Notes under the pieces: generated by a model
Told to the model about the DNA's origin: nothing
Databases searched by the model: none
What the model saw: the letters and a program-made list of their open reading frames with translations, nothing else
From: a virus
Reading direction: 5' to 3' (one strand)
Length of the DNA: 25,579 nucleotides
IMG/VR virus record: IMGVR_UViG_3300037264_002801
Span: 1 to 25,579 of that record
In this document: positions 14,345 through 20,828 of the stretch, piece by piece
How positions within the stretch are numbered: position 1 is the first letter of the stretch
How the letters are laid out: the number at the start of each line of letters is the position of its first letter
Translations under genes and position numbers: made by a program

Positions 14345-14964
14345 GCGATCCTCTTTCTGTACTCGGCGCTGGCCGCGTCTCTTGGCGGCGGGCGAATCCC
14401 CTTGCGCTCCAGCGCCCTCTGCAGGACGCGCAGCTTCCTCGTGGACTCGGGCGTGGCCCTGATCCACTGCAGCGCGTCGCCGCCGCGCTCGAATAGCTCG
14501 CCCAGCTCCATGGTCGGGTTGCGCACCTTGAAGCACGACGCGCCCTTCTCCTCGCAGGCGCTGCACAGCTTCGCGCACGGCTTGAAGTGGAACGTCCACG
14601 GCTGCCTGCGGAACCAGTGCGAGAACAGCGACCAGGTGCCCTTCTTCACGGAGTCCAGGCGGTGGTTGTCCTTGTGCGACAGGAACGAGAACCAGCGCAC
14701 CGTGCGCCTCGCAGCCCAGTTTACCACCTCGACGTACCCGCCGCGCAGGACGACGGCCAGCGTGGACCACGGGTGCTGGTGCGGGTCCTCCTTCGCGTCG
14801 GGGCTCTCGTCCATCGGGTAGTGGTGTAACCACACGTTGGGCCACGGCCTGCCGTCGCGCTCCTCCTCCTTCCACAGCAGGTCGTAGCGCTCCATGCGGA
14901 CGCGGCCGTAGCCGTCCACGAGCATGCTCTTGCGCCCTAGCCTCTCCAGCAGCGCCAGGATCAT
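14341..14964 (-). CDS. Cupin-fold protein, copy 2 (with Cys cluster)
   Basis: 207 residues from the ATGA junction with copy 1; a longer frame upstream is shadow. The layout parallels copy 1: an N-terminal LLERLGRKSMLVDGYGRVR, then WPNVWLHHYP, the HxH pair (His62, His64) in PHQHPWSTLAVVLRGGYVEV, His101 in KDNHRLD, the strand GTWSLFSHWFRRQPWTFHF, then Cys130, 134, 137 and 144 with exactly the spacing of copy 1. The C-terminus (about 150-207) is helical: an ELFERGGDALQWIRATPEST segment followed by basic residues. Strong similarity in the barrel and Cys cluster marks it as a duplicate of copy 1. It is probably soluble and cytoplasmic. The substrate is unknown; the cluster may bind zinc or iron. 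Confidence 0.82.
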   Translation of the reverse strand: MILALLERLGRKSMLVDGYGRVRMERYDLLWKEEERDGRPWPNVWLHHYPMDESPDAKEDPHQHPWSTLAVVLRGGYVEVVNWAARRTVRWFSFLSHKDNHRLDSVKKGTWSLFSHWFRRQPWTFHFKPCAKLCSACEEKGASCFKVRNPTMELGELFERGGDALQWIRATPESTRKLRVLQRALERKGIRPPPRDAASAEYRKRIA

Positions 14965-15611
14965 CCGCGCTCCGAAGCCATGCGCGACCTGACTTCCTCC
15001 GTGGACAGCTGCTTGACGCGCACGTCGGCGCTGGCCCTGCGTCGGCGCTCTATCATGGCGCGGAGCCCCGGCGTCTTGCTGAGGAACCAGCGCGCCGTGC
15101 GCCACTTGCCCTTGGAGCCGAAGAACGTGGCGTGCGGGACGGTGCTTACCTCGTTGTAGCACTTTCCGTACTTCTCGTCGCACGACGGGCACACGGCGGC
15201 GCAGGGCGCCAGCCTGAACAGCCACGGGCCGCGGCGCCAGCCGTGCATGAACGCGGTGACCGTGCCGGGGCGCACCTGCACCACGCGGTGGTAGTCGGTG
15301 TGCCTCAGCCTAGCGACGGTGCCCGTCTCGTGGAAGCGGTACTTGCCGTTGACCTCCTCCAGGTAGCCGCCGCGAATCATGTAGGAGTACGTGTTCCACG
15401 GGTGGCGGTGCGTGTCTGGCCCGTCGGGCGTGTTGAGCTCGACGTTCACGTGGATGTAAATGTTCGGGAGGCGCCCGATGAGGCGCGTGTCCTCGTCCTC
15501 CTCCATGAAGAAGACGTAGTAGCGGTAGGCGCGCACGTTGCCAGCGAAGTCAACCAGGACCTTCTTGCGGCCCATCCACTCCAGCAGCCTTAGGAACAAG
15601 TCTAGCAGCAT
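14961..15611 (-). CDS. Cupin-fold protein, copy 1 (with Cys cluster)
   Basis: 216 residues; ATG preceded by GGGAGG. After an N-terminal helix (LLDLFLRLLEWMGRKK), residues 50-130 form a single cupin barrel. It has the metal-type HxH (His68, His70) in THRHPWNTYSYMIRGGYLEE, the glycines of the cupin turn (GGY, 81-83), HETGTVARLRH and the third ligand candidate His108 in TDYHRVV. Residues 137-151 carry C-x3-C-x2-C-x6-C (PCAAVCPSCDEKYGKC), not part of a standard cupin. The helical, basic tail ends TEEVRSRMASERG. Known cupins include dioxygenases, epimerases and isomerases; which of these this is cannot be read from the motif. Two paralogues follow directly. A role in modifying a sugar or amino acid on the virion is inference. 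Confidence 0.82.
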   Translation of the reverse strand: MLLDLFLRLLEWMGRKKVLVDFAGNVRAYRYYVFFMEEDEDTRLIGRLPNIYIHVNVELNTPDGPDTHRHPWNTYSYMIRGGYLEEVNGKYRFHETGTVARLRHTDYHRVVQVRPGTVTAFMHGWRRGPWLFRLAPCAAVCPSCDEKYGKCYNEVSTVPHATFFGSKGKWRTARWFLSKTPGLRAMIERRRRASADVRVKQLSTEEVRSRMASERG

Positions 15612-15613
15612 AA

Positions 15614-16138
15614 TTACCTCCCGTGCACCAGCGCGAGGCTCCCGCTAGACAGCGTCACGTCGGTGTCGTTCGCGAAGGTCGCGATGGCTGGGGCGGCGAT
15701 CGTTCGCGCGCCAGCTGTCATCGTGCCCATGGCCAGGAACACCCGCGCGCCGGCGGGCACGGCGGCGCCCGCCCTCAGTGCGTACCTGTCTGGCATGCGC
15801 GTGCGATGCGAGGCCACGCAGTAGTAGCGGTTGCGTCCGGCGCCAGTGGCGGTGAACACGGTGATGCCGGGGCTCGCCACCGGGTACTCCGCGACTTCGA
15901 ATGACACCATGCCCGCTGTGCGCAGGAACGGCATGGGGAAGTCGGGGCGCAGCGGTCCCCCGACCCTGCTGATGGCGAACGATCCCTCCACGAATACGAG
16001 CGCCCCCGCTCTATCGGCCTCCGCCACGGCGTCCTCCGACTCGTAGGCGATGGAGTCGCCCGCGTTGCCGCTGAACTCGATCACGAGCAGCGGCGAGTTC
16101 TTCGGCGAGATGGTGCGCGCGGTGATGTGGCTCGTCAT
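15614..16138 (-). CDS. Hypothetical structural-type protein
   Basis: 174 residues, starting in an ATGA junction. It is beta-rich with alternating hydrophobic segments: LLVIEFSGNAGDSIAYES, ALVFVEGSFAISRVGGPL, ITVFTATGAGRNRYYCVASH and a C-terminal ATFANDTDVTLSSGSLALVH. Its arginine-rich middle (SHRTRMPDRYALRAG) may be a surface patch. No signal peptide, membrane segment or enzyme motif is seen. I do not recognise a family. It is followed by only 2 bases and then the first cupin gene, whose ribosome-binding site GGGAGG lies within this gene's last codons. It is therefore probably co-translated with the cupin trio and may be either the last virion protein of the fibre block or a partner of the cupins. 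Confidence 0.7.
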   Translation of the reverse strand: MTSHITARTISPKNSPLLVIEFSGNAGDSIAYESEDAVAEADRAGALVFVEGSFAISRVGGPLRPDFPMPFLRTAGMVSFEVAEYPVASPGITVFTATGAGRNRYYCVASHRTRMPDRYALRAGAAVPAGARVFLAMGTMTAGARTIAAPAIATFANDTDVTLSSGSLALVHGR

Positions 16139-16509
16139 AGCCTGTCGATTGACAGAATGACGCCGGGCACGTCGTCGCTTCCGTCGCCCAGGTCGATTGT
16201 TGCACCAGCGTCCATCCAGTTGCGCAGCGTCTGGCCGCTCACCCCGTCCGACGCCGCCCAGCGGGCGAACATCTGCCGCGGGGCGGCCCCCTTCACGATC
16301 GCGCGAAGCCCGTCGGCCGCCGGAAGCGGGATCGGCATGTCGATGGCCACGTCGCCGCTGCAGCGCTCTGGCTCGCCGTTCGGCAGCATCTGCGCCGACG
16401 CGACCTGGCTCGGGTGGTTCGGCGGGTACGAGCTTGTCCAGTAGCGCACCACGATGCCGTGCGCCCGCTCGTTGACCTCGATGATCTTCGCGAACACTAC
16501 CTCGCTCAT
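16135..16509 (-). CDS. Hypothetical protein, tail-associated by context
   Basis: 124 residues starting at the ATGA junction with the glycine-rich gene; the longer frame is shadow. The N-terminus is MSEVVFAKIIEVNERAHGIV followed by VRYWTSSYPPNHPSQ. There is a Cys-containing strand (ERCSGDVAIDMPIPLP) and a second, more helical part (LRAIVKGAAPRQMFARWAAS). The end is DVPGVILSIDRL. The composition is ordinary and soluble. I do not recognise a named family. The first half resembles small beta-sandwich proteins encoded near fibre genes that describe query-like Tyr/Trp-rich strands, but this is weak. Coupled overlaps on both sides place it in the same expression unit as the adhesin-like protein, so a chaperone or base protein for it is possible. 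Confidence 0.7.
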   Translation of the reverse strand: MSEVVFAKIIEVNERAHGIVVRYWTSSYPPNHPSQVASAQMLPNGEPERCSGDVAIDMPIPLPAADGLRAIVKGAAPRQMFARWAASDGVSGQTLRNWMDAGATIDLGDGSDDVPGVILSIDRL

Positions 16510-17222
16510 CCCGTGGTGCCCCCTTGGAGTGTCCCTGCGTTGACGATCAGGTTGAACTTCGAGTAGCCGTTGATGGCGTAGCCCTGCGTGCCGGTGGCGC
16601 CAGCCGCGCCGCCGGAGCCGCCCGGGCCGCCGCCCTTGCCGGAGCCGTTCTGGCCGGCGCCGCCGGCGGCGCCAGCCGCGCCGCCGTGGCCGCCCTGGCC
16701 GCTGGCGCCGTCCCAGCCGCTGTTCCATGAGGCGTCCGTGATGCCGTTGCCGCCCCGTCCGCCAACGGCACTCTTGATGGCAACCGCGCCGCCGCCGCCC
16801 CCGCCCCCGCCCCCGCCAAGGCCCCCGCTGCCCCCGATGATGGTCGCGTTGTCCAGGATGCACACGGTGCCGGACGGCACGATGTGGCAGGTCAGCGCCA
16901 CCCCGCCCTGGCCGCCGGTGCCGCCCGCCGAGCCGGAGGAGCCGCCGCCCCCGGAGCCGGCGCCGCCGGCGCCCCCGGTGCCGCCCGCGCCTGTGGAGCC
17001 GGCGACGGGGGACTGGATGACGTTATTGTTGCGCAGGAGGATCTCGGTCCCCGGGCCGAAGTTGCTGCCGAACTCCATTGTGTTGATCGTGAAGCTGTTC
17101 TCGATCACGACGCGAGCCGAGTACGTCGGGTTGCTGAGCTGGGTGTCCACGACGAACGGGCTCGGCGGCGAGGCCGAGGCCACGAGCACGAGCACCGGGC
17201 GAAGGTACGGCATGAGCATCAT
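16506..17222 (-). CDS. Glycine-rich adhesin-like protein
   Basis: 238 residues from the first of two adjacent ATGs (ATGATG). The second, 3 bases on, or a third Met at residue 4 are alternatives. Residues 1-15 are hydrophobic. Residues about 16-75 form a beta-rich head (RVVIENSFTINTMEFGSNFG, TEILLRNNNVIQSP). From about 76 to 215 long glycine-rich tracts (GGAGGAGSGGGGSSGSAGG and an unbroken run of about ten Gly near 130) alternate with short beta strands (VALTCHIVPSGTVCILDNAT). The end is YAINGYSKFNLIVNAGTLQG. This layout resembles phage glycine-rich tail tip adhesins with polyglycine II bundles (Salmonella phage S16 gp38 is the known example), though homology is not claimed. It overlaps the next gene by 4 bases (ATGA). 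Receptor binding is a reasonable inference. Confidence 0.78.
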   Translation of the reverse strand: MMLMPYLRPVLVLVASASPPSPFVVDTQLSNPTYSARVVIENSFTINTMEFGSNFGPGTEILLRNNNVIQSPVAGSTGAGGTGGAGGAGSGGGGSSGSAGGTGGQGGVALTCHIVPSGTVCILDNATIIGGSGGLGGGGGGGGGGAVAIKSAVGGRGGNGITDASWNSGWDGASGQGGHGGAAGAAGGAGQNGSGKGGGPGGSGGAAGATGTQGYAINGYSKFNLIVNAGTLQGGTTG

Positions 17223-17584
17223 GCCTGCCCCCTCACGAACAGGCCGCCGACCATGTACTGGCCGTCCCACAGGAACGAGATCTTGTCCCTGGCCAGCGAG
17301 GCGGTGGACAGCACCGGCGCCACGCCGGCGTGCCACTGGAACTGGCCCACGCCGGAGCCCCACGTCACCGTGCTGCCGCCGCCGCCGACCACCTGCTGCA
17401 GCTCAAGGATGTACGACCCGCGCTGGATGCGCCCGGTGGCGAGCCTCAGCGTGCTGGCGCCCCCGAGCAGTTGGAAGTACCCGACTTGGTGGGCGACCGG
17501 GTTCCACACCATGTTCACGCTCGTGGGCAGCAGCGCCATGCCTCCCGGCAGCTTGTCGGGATACCCGTACAGGCCGGAGTTCAT
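17219..17584 (-). CDS. Structural protein of unknown role
   Basis: 121 residues, starting at the ATG that overlaps the preceding TGA. The much longer frame upstream is shadow of two other genes. The protein starts MNSGLYGYPDKLPGGMALLP and has beta-rich stretches (GYFQLLGGASTLRLATGRI, GSYILELQQVVGGGGSTVTW) and a C-terminal ISFLWDGQYMVGGLFVRGQA. The first half repeats a pattern of alternating hydrophobic residues with Gly turns, and no helix or membrane segment is evident. It overlaps the glycine-rich gene by several bases (ATGATG), so the two are likely to be made in coupled amounts. It could be a short tail-tip or fibre-base protein; there is no direct evidence for that. Confidence 0.72.
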   Translation of the reverse strand: MNSGLYGYPDKLPGGMALLPTSVNMVWNPVAHQVGYFQLLGGASTLRLATGRIQRGSYILELQQVVGGGGSTVTWGSGVGQFQWHAGVAPVLSTASLARDKISFLWDGQYMVGGLFVRGQA

Positions 17585-17988
17585 CAGTAGTCTCCGCCCC
17601 GCATCACGTTGGCGTGAAACACCTCCGCGTTGTGGGTGGACACGCCGATCAAGTTCGTGGTGCCGCCCGTGCCGGCGGCGAGTATCCAGCCCATGTCGAC
17701 CAGCAGGCCCTCCCACGAGGCCACGGAGGCCGACACTGTGATGGCCTGCACGGGCAGCTCCTTGAGGAGCCGCCAGGTGGTGCCGTTGTCCTGCGACTTG
17801 AAGAAGCGGACCATGCCAGCGGTGGTTGTGACCGTGGCCTTTACGCTGATGTCGTCGACGCGGCTGCCGGCCGCCCCGCCCGTGTAGAGCGTGGCGATCG
17901 TACCGGTGCCGTCGCGGTTCGCGTTCGCCGTGCCGAACGACACGTACGGCGACTTCGGTGTGGAGATGAACAGCGCCTGCGAGCCCAT
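17584..17988 (-). CDS. Conserved phage structural protein (NANRDGTG family)
   Basis: 134 residues, ATG preceded by AAGGATAA. Key segments are FGTANANRDGTGTIATLYTG, GSRVDDISVKATVTTTAGM, VRFFKSQDNGTTWRLLKELP and the ending NAEVFHANVMRGGDY. The Asn-Arg-Asp-Gly-Thr-Gly opening, the Thr-Thr-Thr-Ala-Gly-Met-Val-Arg-Phe strand and the Gly-Gly-Asp-Tyr end recur together in phage genomes, commonly adjacent to the VRDRV-family gene as here. It is an all-beta protein with no catalytic motif. Its TGA overlaps the ATG of the next gene (TGATG). A tail or fibre accessory role is inferred from recurrent neighbourhood, not from demonstrated function. Confidence 0.85.
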   Translation of the reverse strand: MGSQALFISTPKSPYVSFGTANANRDGTGTIATLYTGGAAGSRVDDISVKATVTTTAGMVRFFKSQDNGTTWRLLKELPVQAITVSASVASWEGLLVDMGWILAAGTGGTTNLIGVSTHNAEVFHANVMRGGDY

Positions 17989-17997
17989 GGGTTATCC

Positions 17998-18351
17998 TTA
18001 GACGAAGGACTTGGCCGCGTAGATCGGGTCGTAGATCGGCGCTCGTGCCGGCAGCCCGATGAACACGTCCTTGGTCCCAGACCCGAAGTTTACCAGTGTT
18101 CCGGGTCCGCTGCCGCCGTCCATGACGGCGGCTGCGCTGCGCACCAGCGTGCCGCCGGTGTACACGGCGATGCCAACCTCCCACTCGGTGGAGGGGGCGG
18201 CCTGGTTGATGGCGAAGTAGAACGTCTCGTCGCCGTCAGACAGGGCCGCGGAGAACAAACGGTAACCCGTGACTGCGCCGGCGAGCGTCAGCGTGCCCGT
18301 TCCGGTTGTGGTACTGGTCTCCCAGACGCGGTCGCGTACCTTGAAGGCCAT
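17998..18351 (-). CDS. Conserved phage structural protein (VRDRV family)
   Basis: 117 residues with CGGAGG upstream of the ATG. The sequence opens MAFKVRDRVWETSTTTGTGT and continues with LTLAGAVTGYRLFSAALSDG, FYFAINQ, WEVGIAVYTGGTLVRSA and VNFGSGTKDVFIGLPA. This ordered set of phrases is a well-repeated signature of small phage virion proteins encoded near tail or fibre genes: Arg-Asp-Arg-Val, then Thr-Gly-Thr-Gly, Glu-Trp-Glu-Val-Gly and Lys-Asp-Val-Phe. The fold is evidently all-beta. The gene is followed by a 9-base gap with AAGGATAA serving the next gene. The structural role is fairly secure; whether it decorates the head or forms part of a tail fibre is not determined. Confidence 0.85.
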   Translation of the reverse strand: MAFKVRDRVWETSTTTGTGTLTLAGAVTGYRLFSAALSDGDETFYFAINQAAPSTEWEVGIAVYTGGTLVRSAAAVMDGGSGPGTLVNFGSGTKDVFIGLPARAPIYDPIYAAKSFV

Positions 18352-18365
18352 TCAGCCTCCGAGGC

Positions 18366-19184
18366 TTAGCCGCCGGCGTTGATCGTCAGCGTGTATGTGA
18401 ACTGGATCGAGTCGCCGTTGATGACGTTGATGGCCGAGAACACCTTGTGGTCCCACAGGATGGGACGGAACGTGTACGCTTCCGTGCCGCCCGGGGTCGA
18501 GCCCGAGGCGCCGGTGGAGGTCACGTACCACGCCGGGATCGTTACGACCGAGGTCGAGTTCGAGGTGATGAAGCCCCAGCGCGGGGTGGTCGTCGTCTCG
18601 ACGATGTTCTGCTGCTGGCCCTGCACCGTCGACGAAGACGCCGTCAGCGGGGTGCCGGTGACCGTGCCGGTGGTCGCCGAGGTCGCCGTGAAGGGCGAGC
18701 CCGTGGTCGAGGACACCGTGCCGGACGTGATCAGGCACCACTCCGTCACCGCCTCCGTGCCCGTGTATGGCACGGTGGCAACGGTCTGGTACGTGATCGT
18801 GGTGGAGTTCGCCGCGCCGAGCACCTGCGTGCCGGCGACGGGCGTCTGTCCGCCTACGGTCGAAATCGTCTGGACCTTGATGTCGGTGGCCGCGGCCGCC
18901 GTGCCGCCCGTGCCCGTGAAGTGGTTCTTCGCCAGGAACAGCGCGTTGATGCGCGCGCCAGAGGGCGCCGCGAGAACGACGGCCTCGCTGGCCAGCGACA
19001 GGACGCCGACGTTGGTCACCAGGCCGGAGCCCAGGTCCATCGTGCCCTGGTAGCGGCCCTTGTGGAACATGGACGCCTTCAGGTTGGTGCCCATGTACAG
19101 GCCGCGGGCGTGCAGGGCGCCGTGGCGCTCCATGCCCATGTGCAGGCGGGTCGCGAAGGGCAGGGGTACGCTGAGCTGTTTCAT
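18366..19184 (-). CDS. Conserved phage structural protein (beta-rich)
   Basis: 272 residues, with AGGAGA 6 bases before the ATG. The N-terminus is MKQLSVPLPFATRLHMGMER. The core includes LYMGTNLKASMFHKGRYQG, INALFLAKNHFTGTGG, a Ser/Thr-rich middle and the C-terminal LWDHKVFSAINVINGDSIQF followed by TYTLTINAGG. The final (Asn/Gly)-Asp-Ser-Ile-Gln-Phe-Thr-Tyr-Thr-Leu ending is one I associate with a widespread phage structural family usually left as hypothetical. That is recall, not a search. No membrane or catalytic features are visible. A longer frame on the same strand, shifted by one base, is shadow. It sits with three further small structural genes, all beta-rich, which probably form tail or head-surface parts. 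Confidence 0.82.
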   Translation of the reverse strand: MKQLSVPLPFATRLHMGMERHGALHARGLYMGTNLKASMFHKGRYQGTMDLGSGLVTNVGVLSLASEAVVLAAPSGARINALFLAKNHFTGTGGTAAAATDIKVQTISTVGGQTPVAGTQVLGAANSTTITYQTVATVPYTGTEAVTEWCLITSGTVSSTTGSPFTATSATTGTVTGTPLTASSSTVQGQQQNIVETTTTPRWGFITSNSTSVVTIPAWYVTSTGASGSTPGGTEAYTFRPILWDHKVFSAINVINGDSIQFTYTLTINAGG

Positions 19185-19288
19185 GCAAATCTCCTGAGGA
19201 AGTCGATCACGCGTTGCAGTAGCGAGGGGCGGAGGCGCTTGACTGCTGAGCGCAGATCTCCCCTGAATCCTACGTTGCCGTTTGACAT
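19181..19288 (-). CDS. Small basic amphipathic peptide (35 aa)
   Basis: This 35-residue ORF (MSNGNVGFRGDLRSAVKRLR, then PSLLQRVIDFLRRFA) fills the space between the repeat-protein gene and the next structural gene. Its TGA lies in an ATGA junction with that gene, the same coupling used by many genuine pairs here. The peptide carries six arginines and one lysine, with hydrophobic residues spaced as in an amphipathic helix (about 11-34). It has no strong Shine-Dalgarno; translation could depend on re-initiation after the upstream stop 7 bases away. Without it there would be an unusually long gap for this genome. I recognise no family. It might be a membrane-active or scaffolding peptide, or merely a coupling ORF. 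Confidence 0.5.
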   Translation of the reverse strand: MSNGNVGFRGDLRSAVKRLRPSLLQRVIDFLRRFA

Positions 19289-19294
19289 CTACCC

Positions 19295-19300
19295 ATTATA
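19295..19300 (-). promoter_or_regulatory. Candidate extended -10 promoter element
   Basis: The minus strand reads TGGTATAATGGGTAGATG: an exact TATAAT preceded by TG plus one base (extended -10), in otherwise GC-rich DNA. No convincing -35 is present 16-18 bases upstream. A start 7 bases downstream would fall on the ATG of the 35-residue ORF, giving a leaderless message. The TATAAT also contains the upstream gene's TAA, so chance is possible. Confidence 0.3.
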
Positions 19301-20222
19301 CCACCGACTTCGGCGACCTGCGCGTAATGCTCGTCCAGCGGGTCCCGCGCTGCGCCCCGTCCTGCGGGAAGTCCGCGCTGCGCTGGCTCAGCGACCAGCT
19401 GTGGGTGCGGGCCTCGCCGGCCTCGTGCCACGTGAACAGGCGGGAGAAGAACTCGGCGAAGCGGGCCGGAAGCTTCAGCCCGACGTCGCCGGCGGTCATG
19501 AACAGGCTGGCCACGAAGCTCATGAACCGGCCTCGGCCAAGGGCGGCCGAGAAGGACAGGACGGCTGTCATGGCGTGCTCGAACACGACGTTCGGGTTCA
19601 GCTCGGCGAACAGGTCGCCGACGAACGACAGGGCGGCGGCCAGGGCGCGGAACGTGCGCTTGACGAAGGCCGCCGAGTAGCTCAGGGTGGCCGCGAGGGC
19701 CGCCTGGGCGCGCCTGGCGAGGCTCCCGGCGAAGGACAGGGCGCCGGCCAGGGCGCGGCTGGAAAGCTTGCCAAGGGCTCCCACGAAGCCCAGGGAGGCC
19801 GTCAGGACGTGGCTGGTGAACTTGGCCTGGGAGCCGGCGAAGCTCAGGGCCCCGGTCAAGAACTTGACCGAGAACCTGACGCTTGAGATGGCCCCGACGA
19901 AGGACAGGACCCCGGCCAGGACAGCGGGGAAACGCTTGTTGAGGGCCCCGACGAAGCTGAGGACCCCGGCCAGGGCGCGGTTTGTGCGCTTGACGAACGC
20001 CCCGGAGAAGGAAAGGACCCCGCGCAGCGGCAGGGCGCTGACGAACATTCGGCCGGCGAAGCTCAGGGCGCCGGACAGTACCTTATTGGCGCGGCGGGCC
20101 AGCGCCCCGGCGAAGCTCAGCCCGGCCGTGAGCTCCGACGTGAACGTCGTGCCCCCGCTGGCCGCGCGTCCAATCTGGAACGCGTTCGGCTGGAACGCAT
20201 TGGGCTGGAACGCGGCGGTCAT
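19296..20222 (-). CDS. 18-residue repeat protein, fibre-like (LSF-repeat)
   Basis: 308 residues. The start has a short tandem motif (FQPNAFQPNAFQIG). Residues about 35-250 are 11-12 imperfect repeats, mostly 18 residues long, with consensus (A/V)LSF(A/S)GAFxKRTxRALAG. Examples are VLSFSGAFVKRTNRALAG and ALSFAGSLARRAQAALAA. One copy is stretched to 20 residues and one to about 24. The last 45 residues are non-repetitive and polar. The same repeat builds the 914-residue protein at 11031-13775. Alternating hydrophobic strand and basic turn suggests a solenoid or stacked beta structure, and the location among virion genes suggests a fibre or appendage. No enzymatic domain is present. I know of no defined function for this repeat family. 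The stop TAA is part of a TATAAT sequence. Confidence 0.82.
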   Translation of the reverse strand: MTAAFQPNAFQPNAFQIGRAASGGTTFTSELTAGLSFAGALARRANKVLSGALSFAGRMFVSALPLRGVLSFSGAFVKRTNRALAGVLSFVGALNKRFPAVLAGVLSFVGAISSVRFSVKFLTGALSFAGSQAKFTSHVLTASLGFVGALGKLSSRALAGALSFAGSLARRAQAALAATLSYSAAFVKRTFRALAAALSFVGDLFAELNPNVVFEHAMTAVLSFSAALGRGRFMSFVASLFMTAGDVGLKLPARFAEFFSRLFTWHEAGEARTHSWSLSQRSADFPQDGAQRGTRWTSITRRSPKSVV

Positions 20223-20225
20223 AGC

Positions 20226-20828
20226 TCATCGCTTGTGGAGGGTGACGGCCAGGTCCTGCGCCGCCTCCTTGAAGAACGACACGGCGTGCTGCTGGTACTC
20301 CGCGTTCCGGGACGCGACCATCGGGTGCAGGCCGTACCCTACGCCCGGCGGGTCGAAGTCGCACGTGAAGCCGGACACGTCCACGAAGTTCTGCGCGTCC
20401 CGCCAGGCCTTGTTCAGCTGGAAGAACCAGGCCTCGGACACCGGCGGGTGACGCGGATCGAGGTGCGCCTTGGAGGTGCACCAGTGGGGGACCACGACCA
20501 CCGCGGCGCCGTCCGGCTGCAGCACGCGGAACAGCTCGTTCATGAAGTGGGTTCGCGCGTCGACCGAGAGCAGGTGCAGCAGGTAGTCGCAGTTGACCGC
20601 GCCCACCGTCCCGTCCTCCCACGGCCAGGGCTTCGCCAGGTCCGCCACGACGTCGACGGACTCGTGCGGGACGACGTCCACGCGCTTGAACGTGCCCTTC
20701 GCCCACTCACCGGAGGCGTCGCCCACGCCCTTGCTGCCCTTGCCGGACCCTAAGTCCAGGCGCAGCAGGTCCGCCACGTCCTTCTTCACGTGCTCGGTGA
20801 ACTTCAGCTTCTTCGTCTTCTTCACCAT
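20226..20828 (-). CDS. Class I SAM-dependent methyltransferase
   Basis: 200 residues. The ATG lies 7 bases inside the glycosyltransferase gene; the longer frame upstream is shadow. The lysine-rich start (MVKKTKKLKFTEHVKK) leads into motif I LLRLDLGSGKGSKG (residues 21-34), an acidic-loop Asp51 (FKRVDVVPH), then DLAKPWPWEDGTVGAVNCDY with the LLHLL helix that matches the usual LEH-type region, and the strand after FRVLQPDGAAVVVVPH. The C-terminal third has a His-Leu-Asp-Pro-Arg-His phrase (122-127) and FTCDFDPPGVGYGLHPM. It is distinct from the other methyltransferase in the cluster: there is little similarity outside the fold motifs. No DNA-methylase catalytic motif is seen. Together with the glycosyltransferase it probably modifies a sugar or protein; the substrate is unknown. 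Confidence 0.88.
   Translation of the reverse strand: MVKKTKKLKFTEHVKKDVADLLRLDLGSGKGSKGVGDASGEWAKGTFKRVDVVPHESVDVVADLAKPWPWEDGTVGAVNCDYLLHLLSVDARTHFMNELFRVLQPDGAAVVVVPHWCTSKAHLDPRHPPVSEAWFFQLNKAWRDAQNFVDVSGFTCDFDPPGVGYGLHPMVASRNAEYQQHAVSFFKEAAQDLAVTLHKR

Noticed and set aside
16588-18369. 593-codon open frame on the plus strand
   Set aside because: It is antisense to five well-supported minus-strand structural genes, its composition is Pro/Arg/Ala shadow, and it lacks a ribosome site or recognisable domain.
19296-19440. Frameshift at the C-terminus of the repeat protein
   Set aside because: The last 45 residues are polar and unlike the repeats, but no alternative frame restores a repeat, so a natural non-repeat tail is simpler.
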